Below, piece by piece: positions 6,066 through 14,245 of a stretch of 27,733 bases of DNA (positions are counted from its first letter, which is position 1; the number at the start of each line of letters is the position of its first letter). Under the pieces are notes generated by a model. That model was not told where the DNA came from. It made no database searches and saw only the letters and a program-made list of their open reading frames with translations. Location: contig CALGCW010000322.1 of the NCBI GenBank assembly GCA_937884385.1, forward strand, positions 1 to 27,733, given 5' to 3'. Made by a program: the position numbers and the translations under genes. This stretch comes from an uncultured Clostridia bacterium (GTDB lineage Bacteria > Bacillota > Clostridia > Oscillospirales > CAG-272).

Positions 6066-8693
6066 TTATTTGCTCTTAATAGCAGCCTGTGCAGCGGCAA
6101 GACGTGCGATCGGCACACGGAAGGGTGAGCAGGATACGTAGTCAAGACCGATCTGATGGCAGAATTCAACGGATGTGGGGTCACCACCGTGCTCGCCGCA
6201 GATACCTACGTGAAGGTGCTCGTTAGCGGGTCTACCAAGTGTAACAGCCATATCCATAAGCTTACCAACACCTGTCTGGTCAAGCTTAGCAAAGGGATCG
6301 TTCTCGAAGATCTTTGCATCGTAGTAAGCATTGAGGAACTTACCTGCGTCATCACGAGAGAAGCCGTATGTCATCTGTGTAAGGTCGTTTGTACCGAAGC
6401 AGAAGAAGTCAGCGTTTCTTGCGATCTCGTCAGCGGTGAGACAAGCTCTGGGGATCTCGATCATTGTACCAACCTCGTAGTCAAGCTCAACGCCTGCAGC
6501 AGCGATCTCTGCATCAGCAGTAGCAACAACTACGCTCTTTACATACTTAAGCTCCTTAACGTCGCCTACAAGAGGAATCATGATCTCGGGTCTTACAGTC
6601 CATTCGGGATGGGACTTCTTAACGTTGATAGCTGCACGAATTACAGCAGCTGTCTGCATCTTTGCAATCTCAGGATATGTGACTGCAAGACGGCATCCAC
6701 GGTGACCCATCATGGGGTTGAACTCGTGGAGAGAAGAGATGATAGCCTTGATCTCTTCAACTGTCTTACCCTGTGCTCTTGCAAGAAGAGCGATGTCTTC
6801 TTCAGTTGTGGGTACGAACTCGTGAAGCGGGGGGTCAAGGAATCTTATGCAAACGGGGTTACCTTCAAGAGCTACGTAGAGCTGCTCGAAGTCTGCCTGC
6901 TGGTAGGGAAGGATCTTTGCAAGAGCAACTTCTCTTTCTTCAGCAGTGTTAGAGCAGATCATTTCGCGGAATGCAGCAATTCTGTCTGCCTCGAAGAACA
7001 TATGCTCTGTACGGCAAAGACCGATACCCTCTGCGCCAAGCTCACGAGCCTTCCTTGCATCTGTAGGAGTATCAGCATTTGTTCTTACCTTAAGTGTACG
7101 GAACTCATCTGCCCAGCCCATGATCGTGCCGAAGTTACCGGAGATCTCTGCGTCAACTGTGGGGATGATGCCGTCGTAGATGTTACCGGTGGAACCGTCA
7201 ATGGAGATATAGTCGCCCTCAACGTATGTCTTACCTGCAAGTGTGAACTTCTTGTTTTCTTCGTCCATATTGATGTCACCGCAGCCGGATACGCAGCACT
7301 TACCCATACCACGTGCAACAACTGCTGCGTGAGATGTCATACCGCCACGAACTGTGAGGATACCCTGAGCTGCCTTCATACCAGTGATATCTTCGGGAGA
7401 TGTCTCAAGACGAACAAGAACTACCTTCTTACCTGCGTTGTTCCAAGCCTCAGCATCCTCAGCAGAGAATACTACCTGACCGCAAGCAGCGCCGGGAGAA
7501 GCACCAAGACCTCTACCCATAGGAGTAGCTGCCTTAAGAGCCTTAGCGTTGAACTGGGGATGAAGAAGTGTATCAAGGTTTCTGGGGTCGATCATAAGAA
7601 CTGCTTCTTCCTTTGTCTTGTGACCTTCTTCAACAAGGTCAACGGCGATCTGAAGAGCTGCCTGTGCAGTTCTCTTACCGTTACGAGTCTGAAGCATATA
7701 AAGCTTTTCATTTTCAATTGTGAATTCCATATCCTGCATATCGTGATAGTGGTTCTCAAGGATCTCACAAACCTTCTTGAACTGGTCGAATGCAGCGGGG
7801 AACTTATTAGCCATTTCAGCAATGGGCATAGGTGTACGAACACCTGCAACTACGTCCTCACCCTGTGCATTTGTAAGGAACTCACCCATAAGCTTCTTTT
7901 CACCTGTAGCAGGGTCACGTGTGAATGCAACACCAGTACCGCAATCTTCACCCATATTACCGAATGCCATTGCCTGTACGTTTACTGCTGTACCCCAAGA
8001 ATAGGGAATATCATTATCACGACGGTATACATTAGCACGGGGGTTGTCCCAAGAACGGAATACTGCCTTAACAGCTCCCATAAGCTGTTCCTTAGGATCG
8101 GAGGGGAAGTCCTGACCGATCTTTGCCTTGTATTCAGCCTTGAACTGGTTTGCAAGCTCCTTAAGATCGTCAGCAGTAAGCTCAACGTCAAGCTTTACGC
8201 CCTTTTCTTCCTTCATCTTATCGATGAGCTCTTCAAAGTACTTCTTACCAACTTCCATAACGACGTCGGAGTACATCTGAATAAATCTTCTATAGCAGTC
8301 GTATGCCCAACGAGCATTGCCGGACTTTTTAGCCATAACTTCAACAACCTCTTCGTTAAGACCGAGGTTAAGGATTGTATCCATCATACCGGGCATGGAT
8401 GCACGAGCACCGGAACGAACGGAAACGAGAAGGGGATTCTCAAGATCACCGAACTTCTTGCCTGTGATGCCTTCCATCTTTGTGATGTACTCATTGATCT
8501 CAGCCTGAATCTCGGGGTTGATCTGACGGCCATCCTCATAATACTGAGTACAAGCCTCTGTAGAAATTGTGAAGCCCTGGGGAACGGGAAGACCGATATT
8601 GGTCATTTCAGCGAGGTTCGCACCCTTACCGCCGAGGATCTCACGCATGGTTGCATTACCCTCTGTAAAGAGGTAACAATACTTCTTTGCCAT
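6066..8693 (-). CDS. ppdK: Pyruvate, phosphate dikinase
   Basis: PPDK is a cytoplasmic enzyme that reversibly converts pyruvate, ATP and phosphate to PEP, AMP and PPi; in Clostridia it can run in the glycolytic direction using PPi. The 875-residue length is typical. The N-terminal ATP-grasp domain begins with G-G-K-G-A-N-L-A-E-M. The central phosphohistidine domain carries G-G-M-T-S-H-A-A-V-V-A-R-G, with catalytic His455 and neighbouring Thr453. The C-terminal PEP/pyruvate barrel ends with G-I-C-G-E-H-G-G-D-P, whose Cys is the proton donor. I chose ATG 8693, which has GGAGG at correct spacing; a TTG at 8708 overlaps that site. The gene is monocistronic, with a long structured leader upstream and a shared terminator downstream. 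Pyrophosphatase (ppa) is encoded 4 kb away. Confidence 0.98.
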   Translation of the reverse strand: MAKKYCYLFTEGNATMREILGGKGANLAEMTNIGLPVPQGFTISTEACTQYYEDGRQINPEIQAEINEYITKMEGITGKKFGDLENPLLVSVRSGARASMPGMMDTILNLGLNEEVVEVMAKKSGNARWAYDCYRRFIQMYSDVVMEVGKKYFEELIDKMKEEKGVKLDVELTADDLKELANQFKAEYKAKIGQDFPSDPKEQLMGAVKAVFRSWDNPRANVYRRDNDIPYSWGTAVNVQAMAFGNMGEDCGTGVAFTRDPATGEKKLMGEFLTNAQGEDVVAGVRTPMPIAEMANKFPAAFDQFKKVCEILENHYHDMQDMEFTIENEKLYMLQTRNGKRTAQAALQIAVDLVEEGHKTKEEAVLMIDPRNLDTLLHPQFNAKALKAATPMGRGLGASPGAACGQVVFSAEDAEAWNNAGKKVVLVRLETSPEDITGMKAAQGILTVRGGMTSHAAVVARGMGKCCVSGCGDINMDEENKKFTLAGKTYVEGDYISIDGSTGNIYDGIIPTVDAEISGNFGTIMGWADEFRTLKVRTNADTPTDARKARELGAEGIGLCRTEHMFFEADRIAAFREMICSNTAEEREVALAKILPYQQADFEQLYVALEGNPVCIRFLDPPLHEFVPTTEEDIALLARAQGKTVEEIKAIISSLHEFNPMMGHRGCRLAVTYPEIAKMQTAAVIRAAINVKKSHPEWTVRPEIMIPLVGDVKELKYVKSVVVATADAEIAAAGVELDYEVGTMIEIPRACLTADEIARNADFFCFGTNDLTQMTYGFSRDDAGKFLNAYYDAKIFENDPFAKLDQTGVGKLMDMAVTLGRPANEHLHVGICGEHGGDPTSVEFCHQIGLDYVSCSPFRVPIARLAAAQAAIKSK

Positions 8694-8732
8694 TTTTGAT
8701 TCCTCCAAAAATAAAATATAAAAATGTTTTTT

Positions 8733-8809
8733 ATAAGCGATGTGACTTGTCTGCTACAAGCAAGACAATAAGGCATACAAATCGTATGCCAAGCGATGAA
8801 TACGCTTAT
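8733..8809 (-). ncRNA. Candidate structured 5' leader RNA of ppdK
   Basis: Between the presumed start near 8812 and the ppdK ATG, the minus strand can form several perfect helices. An outer stem ATAAGCG/CGCTTAT (8803-8809 with 8733-8739) encloses hairpin GGCATAC-GATTT-GTATGCC (8772-8790) and hairpin TTGTC-T-TGC-TTGTA-GCA-GACAA (8747-8768). A local alternative also exists: the 5' AAGCG can instead pair with CGCTT at 8791-8795, which excludes the outer stem. A closed multi-branch fold with a competing helix resembles the organisation of a cis-regulatory RNA. It matches no riboswitch class I can recognise. No conservation data are available here, so this is a candidate only. Confidence 0.45.
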
Positions 8810-8819
8810 TCCACCCGAC

Positions 8820-8848
8820 ATTATAACACAAATTCTTTGATTTGAACA
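8820..8848 (-). promoter_or_regulatory. Probable ppdK promoter
   Basis: On the minus strand TATAAT (8820-8825) is preceded by TGT, giving an extended -10 (TGTTATAAT). The best -35 at 17-base spacing is TGTTCA (8843-8848), a weak match. The extended -10 could compensate. The predicted start near 8812 leaves a leader of about 120 bases before the ATG. Confidence 0.6.
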
Positions 8849-8867
8849 TACTTTTTTTATATTTTTA

Positions 8868-8897
8868 TTGTTAAAATTGTAAACATTTTGTTAACAA
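8868..8897. promoter_or_regulatory. TTGTTAA/TTAACAA inverted half-sites in the divergent intergenic region
   Basis: TTGTTAA (8868-8874) and TTAACAA (8891-8897) are inverted copies 16 bases apart, and TTGTTAACAA (8888-8897) is itself a perfect palindrome. The half-site resembles those of the redox regulator Rex, but Rex sites have half-sites four bases apart, which is not so here. The site lies upstream of both the ppdK and DUF512 promoters. Confidence 0.3.
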
Positions 8898-8940
8898 ACG
8901 GCTTTTTCCTGCTTTGTGGTAGTATATTTTCAAAAATGCT

Positions 8941-8969
8941 TTGACAAATTTAAATCTTTATGATATAAT
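8941..8969 (+). promoter_or_regulatory. Consensus sigma-A promoter of the DUF512-der-obgE-ppa operon
   Basis: TTGACA (8941-8946), a 17-base spacer and TATAAT (8964-8969) match consensus perfectly, with TGA before the -10 (extended -10). The start near 8976 gives a leader of about 25 bases before the ATG at 9002. No further promoter is evident before der, obgE or ppa. Confidence 0.9.
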
Positions 8970-9001
8970 ATATCGTCTAAATATCAATGAAGGAGGAGCT
9001 T

Positions 9002-10315
9002 ATGGTTAAGATCACTTGCGTAGATAGAAATTCTCGGGCTGCAATGGCCGGAATAAAAGAAAATGACCTGCTTATTTCGATCAATGACAGAGAAATAAAC
9101 GATGTGCTTGACTACAGATTTCATCTTGCTAACAAGCATTTGGATATTTGCGTAGAACGAAACGGCGAGACCGTTCATTTTAATATCGTTAAGCAAGAAT
9201 ACGATGATATCGGTCTTGATTTCGAGACTCCTCTGATGGATAAGAAGCATTCGTGTGAGAATAAATGCATTTTTTGCTTCATCGACCAGTTGCCGAAGGG
9301 GCTTAGAAAATCTCTTTATTTCAAGGACGACGACAGCAGGCTTTCTTTTTTACACGGTAACTACATTACGCTAACAAACCTTGATGATAAGGATATTGAC
9401 AGGATCATTGAAATGCACATTTCTCCCGTTAATGTTTCTGTTCACACTACAAATCCGGAGCTGCGTGTTAAAATGATGAAAAATAAGCGCTCTGGTGAGG
9501 TATTGAAATATCTAAAGCGATTTGCGGATGCGGGAATCCACATATGTGCACAGATCGTGCTTTGTAAGGGTATAAACGACGGTGCAGAGCTCCAGCGCTC
9601 TATGGAGGATCTCGTTTCTTATTTCCCGGCACTGCAGAGCGTTTCGGTTGTACCTGCGGGCAAAACGAGGTTCCGTGATAATCTTTATCAGCTTGAAAGC
9701 TTTTCAAAGCAAGATTGTATTAATGTTATCAGTCAGGTGGAAGCCTTTGCGGATAAATGCCTTGAGTCGACAGGTTCAAGACTCTTTTTCTGCGCGGATG
9801 AATTCTATATAAAGGCAGAGCTTCCTTTACACGATGAGGATTATTACGAGGGTTATGCACAAATTGAAAACGGTGTTGGAATGCTGACCTCACTTTTGAC
9901 CGAATTCGGCGTTGAGGAAGAATACATTGACGAATATTTAGTTGATTTCAAAAAACCTCGTAAGATCAGTGTTGTGACGGGTATGGCAGCCAAGGATCAG
10001 ATCACCGATATGTGCAAGCGCCTGAGCGCAAGCATAGACGGTCTTGAGATTGCGGTACACCCCATTGTAAACGACTTTTTCGGGCACGAGATAACAGTAT
10101 CGGGGCTATTGACCGGAGCCGATATTTACAACCAGCTCAAGGATACAGAGCTTTTTGATGAGCTTATTCTTCCGCCTAACGTTCTTCGTTCGGAGGGTGA
10201 TCTCTTCCTTTGCGGAATGAGCATCACTGAGCTATCAGAAAAATTGAAAGTAAAGATAAGACTGTCAAGCAACGACGGTGCGGGCTTTATCCGCGCTATG
10301 CTTGGTATAGAGTAA
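9002..10315 (+). CDS. PDZ/DUF512 radical SAM protein
   Basis: The 437-residue protein begins with a small PDZ-like module (A-G-I-K-E-N-D-L-L-I-S-I-N-D, residues 16-29). A radical-SAM iron-sulfur motif follows, C-E-N-K-C-I-F-C-F-I-D (CxxxCxxC, near residues 79-88). The C-terminal DUF512 region includes a G-A-D-I-Y-N-Q-L-like segment. This architecture is conserved across Clostridia and other Firmicutes next to der, and its reaction is not established. The start is ATG 9002, preceded by AAGGAGG; an ATG at 8987 has that site inside the coding frame and is unlikely. The stop overlaps the AAGGAGG of der, so expression is coupled. The link to two ribosome-assembly GTPases suggests a translation-related role, which is inference. 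Confidence 0.88.
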   Translation: MVKITCVDRNSRAAMAGIKENDLLISINDREINDVLDYRFHLANKHLDICVERNGETVHFNIVKQEYDDIGLDFETPLMDKKHSCENKCIFCFIDQLPKGLRKSLYFKDDDSRLSFLHGNYITLTNLDDKDIDRIIEMHISPVNVSVHTTNPELRVKMMKNKRSGEVLKYLKRFADAGIHICAQIVLCKGINDGAELQRSMEDLVSYFPALQSVSVVPAGKTRFRDNLYQLESFSKQDCINVISQVEAFADKCLESTGSRLFFCADEFYIKAELPLHDEDYYEGYAQIENGVGMLTSLLTEFGVEEEYIDEYLVDFKKPRKISVVTGMAAKDQITDMCKRLSASIDGLEIAVHPIVNDFFGHEITVSGLLTGADIYNQLKDTELFDELILPPNVLRSEGDLFLCGMSITELSEKLKVKIRLSSNDGAGFIRAMLGIE

Positions 10316-10326
10316 GGAGGTATAAA

Positions 10327-11658
10327 ATGGCAAAACCTATTGTTGCTATTGTCGGCAGACCAAACGTCGGCAAGAGCACGTTGTTTAATAAATTGATAGG
10401 TGAGCGCCGTTCGATCGTCGAGGACACTCCAGGTGTCACAAGAGACAGAATATACGGCGAGACCGAATGGTGTGGAAAAAAGCTCGTTGTCATTGATACG
10501 GGCGGAATAGAACCCAAAACAAATGATATCATTTTAAAACAGATGCGTTTTCAAGCACAAATAGCTATCGATACTGCTGACGTAATCGTTTTTATGTGTG
10601 ACGTTCGTACGGGTCTTACTGCAGATGACAGGGATATTGCAACTATGCTTAAGAAAAGCGGCAAGCCAATAGTTCCTTGCGTTAACAAGTGCGACAGCGT
10701 TGGTCACGTACCCTTTGAATTTTATGAATTCTATGAGCTGGGCTTTGAGCTTGATCCCGTTGCGGTTTCTTCAATTCACGGAACCGGAAGCGGTGATCTT
10801 CTTGATGCCGTGATCGAAGCTTTGCCCGAGGAGGCAGAGTTTGACGAGGAAGAGGATGACTCTATCAAGGTAGCTGTGATCGGTAAGCCCAATGCCGGTA
10901 AATCCTCAATCATCAACAGATTTATCGGTCAGGAAAGGCTTATTGTTTCAAACATTGCCGGAACGACACGTGATGCTGTGGATACCGTGGTCGAGAATGA
11001 ATATGGAAAATTCACATTTATTGATACTGCAGGAATCAGACGTTCTTCAAAGATAAATGATAAGATCGAAAAATACAGCGTGCTCCGTGCACACATGGCG
11101 GTCGAAAGAGCTGACGTATGTCTTATTCTTATCGATGCAAATGAAGGCATAACCGAGCAGGATGAAAAAATTGCCGGTATTGCTCACGAAGCAGGAAAGG
11201 CATCCATCGTTATCGTTAACAAGTGGGATTCAATTGAGAAGAATAACAGCACAGTTAATGAATTTACTCGTGATATAAACACATCTCTTGCGTATATGTC
11301 ATATGCGCCCATACTTTTTGTTTCTGCAAAGACAGGACAGAGAGTTCGTGAAATATACAAGCATATTCAGTACGTCTACAATCAAACTAACACGAGAATA
11401 CCCACAGGTATGCTTAACGACGTATTGGGTGAGGCAACGATGAGAGTTCAGCCTCCTTCCGACAAGGGAAGAAGACTCAAGATCTACTATATGACACAGG
11501 TCAGCGTTGCGCCCCCCACCTTTGTTATTTTCTGTAATGACGTTGAGCTTTTCCATTTCTCATACAGACGCTACATTGAAAACTGTATAAGAGAGACCTT
11601 TGGCTTCAAGGGCACACCCATTCACATCATTATTAGAGCGAAGGGAGATGAGGCTTAA
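10327..11658 (+). CDS. der: Double-domain ribosome assembly GTPase Der (EngA)
   Basis: Der has two tandem GTPase domains and acts in 50S subunit maturation. The 443-residue protein shows the first P-loop G-R-P-N-V-G-K-S (10-17) with D-T-P-G and N-K-C-D. It shows the second P-loop G-K-P-N-A-G-K-S (186-193) with D-T-A-G and N-K-W-D. The C-terminal KH-like domain ends with the conserved F-K-G-T-P-I region. An acidic linker (E-E-E-D-D-S) separates the G domains. The length is normal. A ribosome-binding AAGGAGG overlaps the stop of the upstream gene, and the last base of the stop is the first base of the obgE ATG (TAATG), indicating tight coupling of these two GTPases. Confidence 0.98.
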   Translation: MAKPIVAIVGRPNVGKSTLFNKLIGERRSIVEDTPGVTRDRIYGETEWCGKKLVVIDTGGIEPKTNDIILKQMRFQAQIAIDTADVIVFMCDVRTGLTADDRDIATMLKKSGKPIVPCVNKCDSVGHVPFEFYEFYELGFELDPVAVSSIHGTGSGDLLDAVIEALPEEAEFDEEEDDSIKVAVIGKPNAGKSSIINRFIGQERLIVSNIAGTTRDAVDTVVENEYGKFTFIDTAGIRRSSKINDKIEKYSVLRAHMAVERADVCLILIDANEGITEQDEKIAGIAHEAGKASIVIVNKWDSIEKNNSTVNEFTRDINTSLAYMSYAPILFVSAKTGQRVREIYKHIQYVYNQTNTRIPTGMLNDVLGEATMRVQPPSDKGRRLKIYYMTQVSVAPPTFVIFCNDVELFHFSYRRYIENCIRETFGFKGTPIHIIIRAKGDEA

Positions 11659-12932
11659 TGTTTATTGACAAGATACAGATATATATCAAAGCCGGAGACG
11701 GAGGCAACGGTGCTATTTCATTCAGAAGAGAGAAGTACGTTGCTAAAGGCGGTCCCGATGGAGGAGACGGAGGTCACGGCGGAAATATCGTATTCCGCAT
11801 AGACGAGGGCTCTAACACCTTGCTTGCTTTTCGTTATAAAAGAAAATTTATTGCAGGAAACGGCGGTAATGGTAAGGGGGCAAAGTTCCACGGTGCAACT
11901 GCCGAAGATCTTGTAATTATGGTGCCTCGCGGTACACTTATAAAGGATGCAAATACGGGCAGAATCATCAAGGATATGTCCGATGACGCTGACTTTATAT
12001 GTTGCAAGGGCGGCAGAGGAGGATGGGGAAACAAGCATTTTGCAACCCCAACAAGACAGGTTCCAAATTTTGCAAAAAATGGTACGAAGGGAGAAGAAAA
12101 GGAGGTCATCCTTGAGCTCAAGATGCTTGCTGACGTCGGTATCATAGGTTATCCGAGCGTTGGTAAATCATCCATACTTTCAAGAATCAGTGCCGCCAAG
12201 CCCAAGATCGCGGATTACCATTTTACAACCCTTTCTCCAAACCTTGGAGTTGTTTCAACAGGCGGTGAAAGCGGTTTTATTGCCGCTGATATCCCCGGTC
12301 TTATCGAGGGCGCTGCCGACGGTGCCGGTCTCGGACACGCATTCCTGCGTCACATTGACCGCTGCAGACTTCTTTGGCACGTTGTTGACATTTCCTGCTT
12401 TGAGGGAAGAGACCCTATTGACGATATCATCAAGATCAACACGGAGCTTGAGAGGTATAGCCCCGAGCTTGCTGAAAGAAAACAGATCATAGTTGCCAAC
12501 AAGACCGATGCCCTTGACCCCGAGATCGTTGACATTAAGAGTTTTGAAGCTTACGTGAAGGAAAACGGTTGGGAGCTTATGTACGTTTCTGCTGCAACGG
12601 GAGAGGGTCTTAACGAGCTTATTCTTCGTTCCGCGGAGGAGCTTAAGGATCTGCCACCCATGACGGTCTATGAGGCGGAGTATGAGCCCGAGGATGCGTA
12701 CGTTGGCGGCGGCAAGGAAACTTCTATCACTTATGAAGACGGAGTGTATCTGGTTGAGGGTGAATGGCTCTTCAATCTTATGGGACAGATCAACTTTTCA
12801 GACTATGAATCACTCAATTACTTCCAAAGGATATTACAGAGAAGCGGAGTTTTTGAGGAGCTTGAAAAGCACGGATGTAAGGATGGAGACACCGTTTCCA
12901 TATATGATTTCGAATTTGACTTTGTAAAATAA
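11658..12932 (+). CDS. obgE: GTPase ObgE/CgtA with OCT domain
   Basis: Obg proteins are essential GTPases that associate with the 50S subunit and respond to (p)ppGpp. The 424-residue protein has the glycine-rich Obg fold at residues 1-158 (K-A-G-D-G-G-N-G and G-G-P-D-G-G-D-G-G-H-G-G). The G domain carries G-Y-P-S-V-G-K-S (164-171), D-I-P-G-L-I-E-G-A and N-K-T-D. A C-terminal OCT domain covers roughly residues 345-424, the three-domain Gram-positive form. The ATG shares one base with the der stop, with GGGAG upstream. ppa follows after 15 bases. Confidence 0.98.
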   Translation: MFIDKIQIYIKAGDGGNGAISFRREKYVAKGGPDGGDGGHGGNIVFRIDEGSNTLLAFRYKRKFIAGNGGNGKGAKFHGATAEDLVIMVPRGTLIKDANTGRIIKDMSDDADFICCKGGRGGWGNKHFATPTRQVPNFAKNGTKGEEKEVILELKMLADVGIIGYPSVGKSSILSRISAAKPKIADYHFTTLSPNLGVVSTGGESGFIAADIPGLIEGAADGAGLGHAFLRHIDRCRLLWHVVDISCFEGRDPIDDIIKINTELERYSPELAERKQIIVANKTDALDPEIVDIKSFEAYVKENGWELMYVSAATGEGLNELILRSAEELKDLPPMTVYEAEYEPEDAYVGGGKETSITYEDGVYLVEGEWLFNLMGQINFSDYESLNYFQRILQRSGVFEELEKHGCKDGDTVSIYDFEFDFVK

Positions 12933-12947
12933 GGAGGATTATTATTT

Positions 12948-13475
12948 ATGAATATATGGCATGACATTGATCCAAAAGAAATAACTCCTGAGGAGTTTAC
13001 GGTTGTTATTGAGATCCCCAAAAACTCACAGTGCAAATATGAGCTTGACAAGGAAACCGGTCTTATCAAGCTTGACAGAGTTCTATATACTTCAACGCAT
13101 TATCCTGCAAACTACGGATTTATCCCGAGAACATTTGCAGACGACAAGGACCCACTTGACGTTCTCGTCCTGTTCTCGCCCGAAATATATCCTCTCACCC
13201 TTTGCAAGGTTAGACCAATCGGCGTTGTACGAATGGTTGACGGCGGAGATATCGATGATAAGATCATTGCAGTTCTTGTAAATGACCCCACTTCCAAGGA
13301 CTATAATTCTGTAAACGATCTTCCTTCACATATCTTCGATGAAATAATGCACTTCTTTAAGGTATATAAGCAGCTTGAAAACAAAAAGACGGCTGTGAAA
13401 TCCCTTTATGACAGAGATAAAGCAATAGAGATCATTCAGAAAGCCATCGACGACTACAAGGAAATATTCTCATAA
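12948..13475 (+). CDS. ppa: Family I inorganic pyrophosphatase
   Basis: The 175-residue enzyme hydrolyses PPi to phosphate in the cytoplasm, pulling biosynthetic reactions forward. It carries H-Y-P-A-N-Y-G-F-I-P (51-60) and the metal-binding signature D-K-D-P-L-D (Asp66, Asp68, Asp71). The size fits a prokaryotic family I hexameric enzyme. The second signature position is Lys, where Gly, Asn, Ser or Asp is more usual; the three Asp ligands are intact. AAGGAGG precedes the ATG with a rather long spacing of about 10 bases. It is the last gene of the DUF512-der-obgE operon. The organism also encodes PPDK, which can produce or use PPi, so a soluble pyrophosphatase competes for the same pool. Confidence 0.96.
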   Translation: MNIWHDIDPKEITPEEFTVVIEIPKNSQCKYELDKETGLIKLDRVLYTSTHYPANYGFIPRTFADDKDPLDVLVLFSPEIYPLTLCKVRPIGVVRMVDGGDIDDKIIAVLVNDPTSKDYNSVNDLPSHIFDEIMHFFKVYKQLENKKTAVKSLYDRDKAIEIIQKAIDDYKEIFS

Positions 13476-13478
13476 ATT

Positions 13479-13512
13479 AAAGGCACGGACCATCCGTGCC
13501 TTTTGTTTATTT
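13479..13512. terminator. Bidirectional intrinsic terminator after ppa
   Basis: AAAGGCACGGA (13479-13489) and TCCGTGCCTTT (13493-13503) form a perfect 11-bp stem with a 3-base loop, followed on the plus strand by TGTTTATTT. The minus-strand LRR_5 gene stops at 13507, so the same structure also closes that operon. Confidence 0.92.
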
Positions 13513-14181
13513 ATATTCCGAATATGATATTCCAAAGCTTTGAGCATATTTTTCTGCGAAGGAGTCTTCTTCGCAATAAACGGTGAGCTTTTTAGAGCAG
13601 CCGTCGAAAGCTCCGTATCCTATAGCTTCTACGCTTGAGGGTATGTAAACCGAGGTAAGGGCATAACATCCGTAAAACGCGAACCAATCTATTTTCGTAC
13701 AGGAGGAGGGAAGGCTTACACTCTTTACCTTAGTATCTGCAAATGCGTTTTCTGCTATTTTCACTACCGGTAAACCGTTTATAGTGTTAGGAATCGTGAC
13801 GCTCGTTTGCTTGCCCACATACTTTGTGATGATTACCTCACCGCCTTCTACATTAAAAACAAAATCACTTTGCGCTTCCTTATCGCCTGATTGATCTTCA
13901 TTGGGTTTATTTGTAGGTGTATCATCATTTGTGACACCGTTTTGATCAGACCCATTCTCTTCATTATCAGTATCATCATCGTCTTTTTTGTTCAGATCGA
14001 TAATGGAATTGATCAATTCCGACTGTTGATTTATCTTATCCCTGAGCGATTGGATCTCCGTTTGATAGTTGTTCTGTATAGTTTCTTCTATCTTGCTGTT
14101 GATCTCCTTCCCACCTATGAACACGGTGAGCAGAATAATTGCTAAAAAGAGAATTATTGACGTGACATTGATTGAATTCAT
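13507..14181 (-). CDS. Membrane-anchored LRR_5 (BspA-like) surface protein
   Basis: The 224-residue protein has an N-terminal hydrophobic helix (about residues 6-24), probably an uncleaved anchor as no lipobox or clear signal-peptidase site is evident. A likely coiled-coil (25-65, K-I-N-Q-Q-S-E-L-I-N type heptads) and an acidic Asp/Asn/Glu-rich linker (66-105) follow. The C-terminal region has about three LRR_5/BspA-type repeats, with I-P-N-T-I-N-G-L-P-V-V-K-I-A-E-N-A-F, I-D-W-F-A-F-Y-G-C and I-G-Y-G-A-F-D-G-C. Such repeats usually mediate extracellular binding; the target is unknown. The protein is short for the family. GGAGG precedes the ATG but lies in the 3' arm of a strong inverted repeat (14190-14235). 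Confidence 0.85.
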   Translation of the reverse strand: MNSINVTSIILFLAIILLTVFIGGKEINSKIEETIQNNYQTEIQSLRDKINQQSELINSIIDLNKKDDDDTDNEENGSDQNGVTNDDTPTNKPNEDQSGDKEAQSDFVFNVEGGEVIITKYVGKQTSVTIPNTINGLPVVKIAENAFADTKVKSVSLPSSCTKIDWFAFYGCYALTSVYIPSSVEAIGYGAFDGCSKKLTVYCEEDSFAEKYAQSFGISYSEYK

Positions 14182-14189
14182 AAAATTAA

Positions 14190-14235
14190 ACCTCCGATTT
14201 TTTAATAGTTAGTAAACTATATGCTAATCGGAGGT
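14190..14235 (-). promoter_or_regulatory. Hairpin sequestering the LRR_5 gene's ribosome-binding site (or read-through terminator)
   Basis: On the minus strand ACCTCCGATT (14226-14235) is the exact complement of AATCGGAGGT (14190-14199), which contains the GGAGG Shine-Dalgarno site of the LRR_5 gene. An inner 6-bp stem ATAGTT-TACT-AACTAT (14205-14220) brings the arms together. The fold would hide the ribosome-binding site. The same hairpin followed by TTTAATTTT could also be a weak terminator for the thioesterase gene just upstream. The two readings are not exclusive. Confidence 0.65.
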
Positions 14236-14245
14236 AAAAAATGCA

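Noticed and set aside
6156..8699. An 847-codon open frame on the plus strand opposite ppdK
   Set aside because: It is antisense to a well-supported PPDK gene in a codon-biased region. Its translation is rich in Cys, Ser, Thr and Leu, shows no domain, and lacks a convincing start region.
8868..8885. Classical Rex operator TTGTTAA-N4-TTAACAA
   Set aside because: The second half-site at four-base spacing matches at only four of seven positions, so a true Rex operator is not supported.
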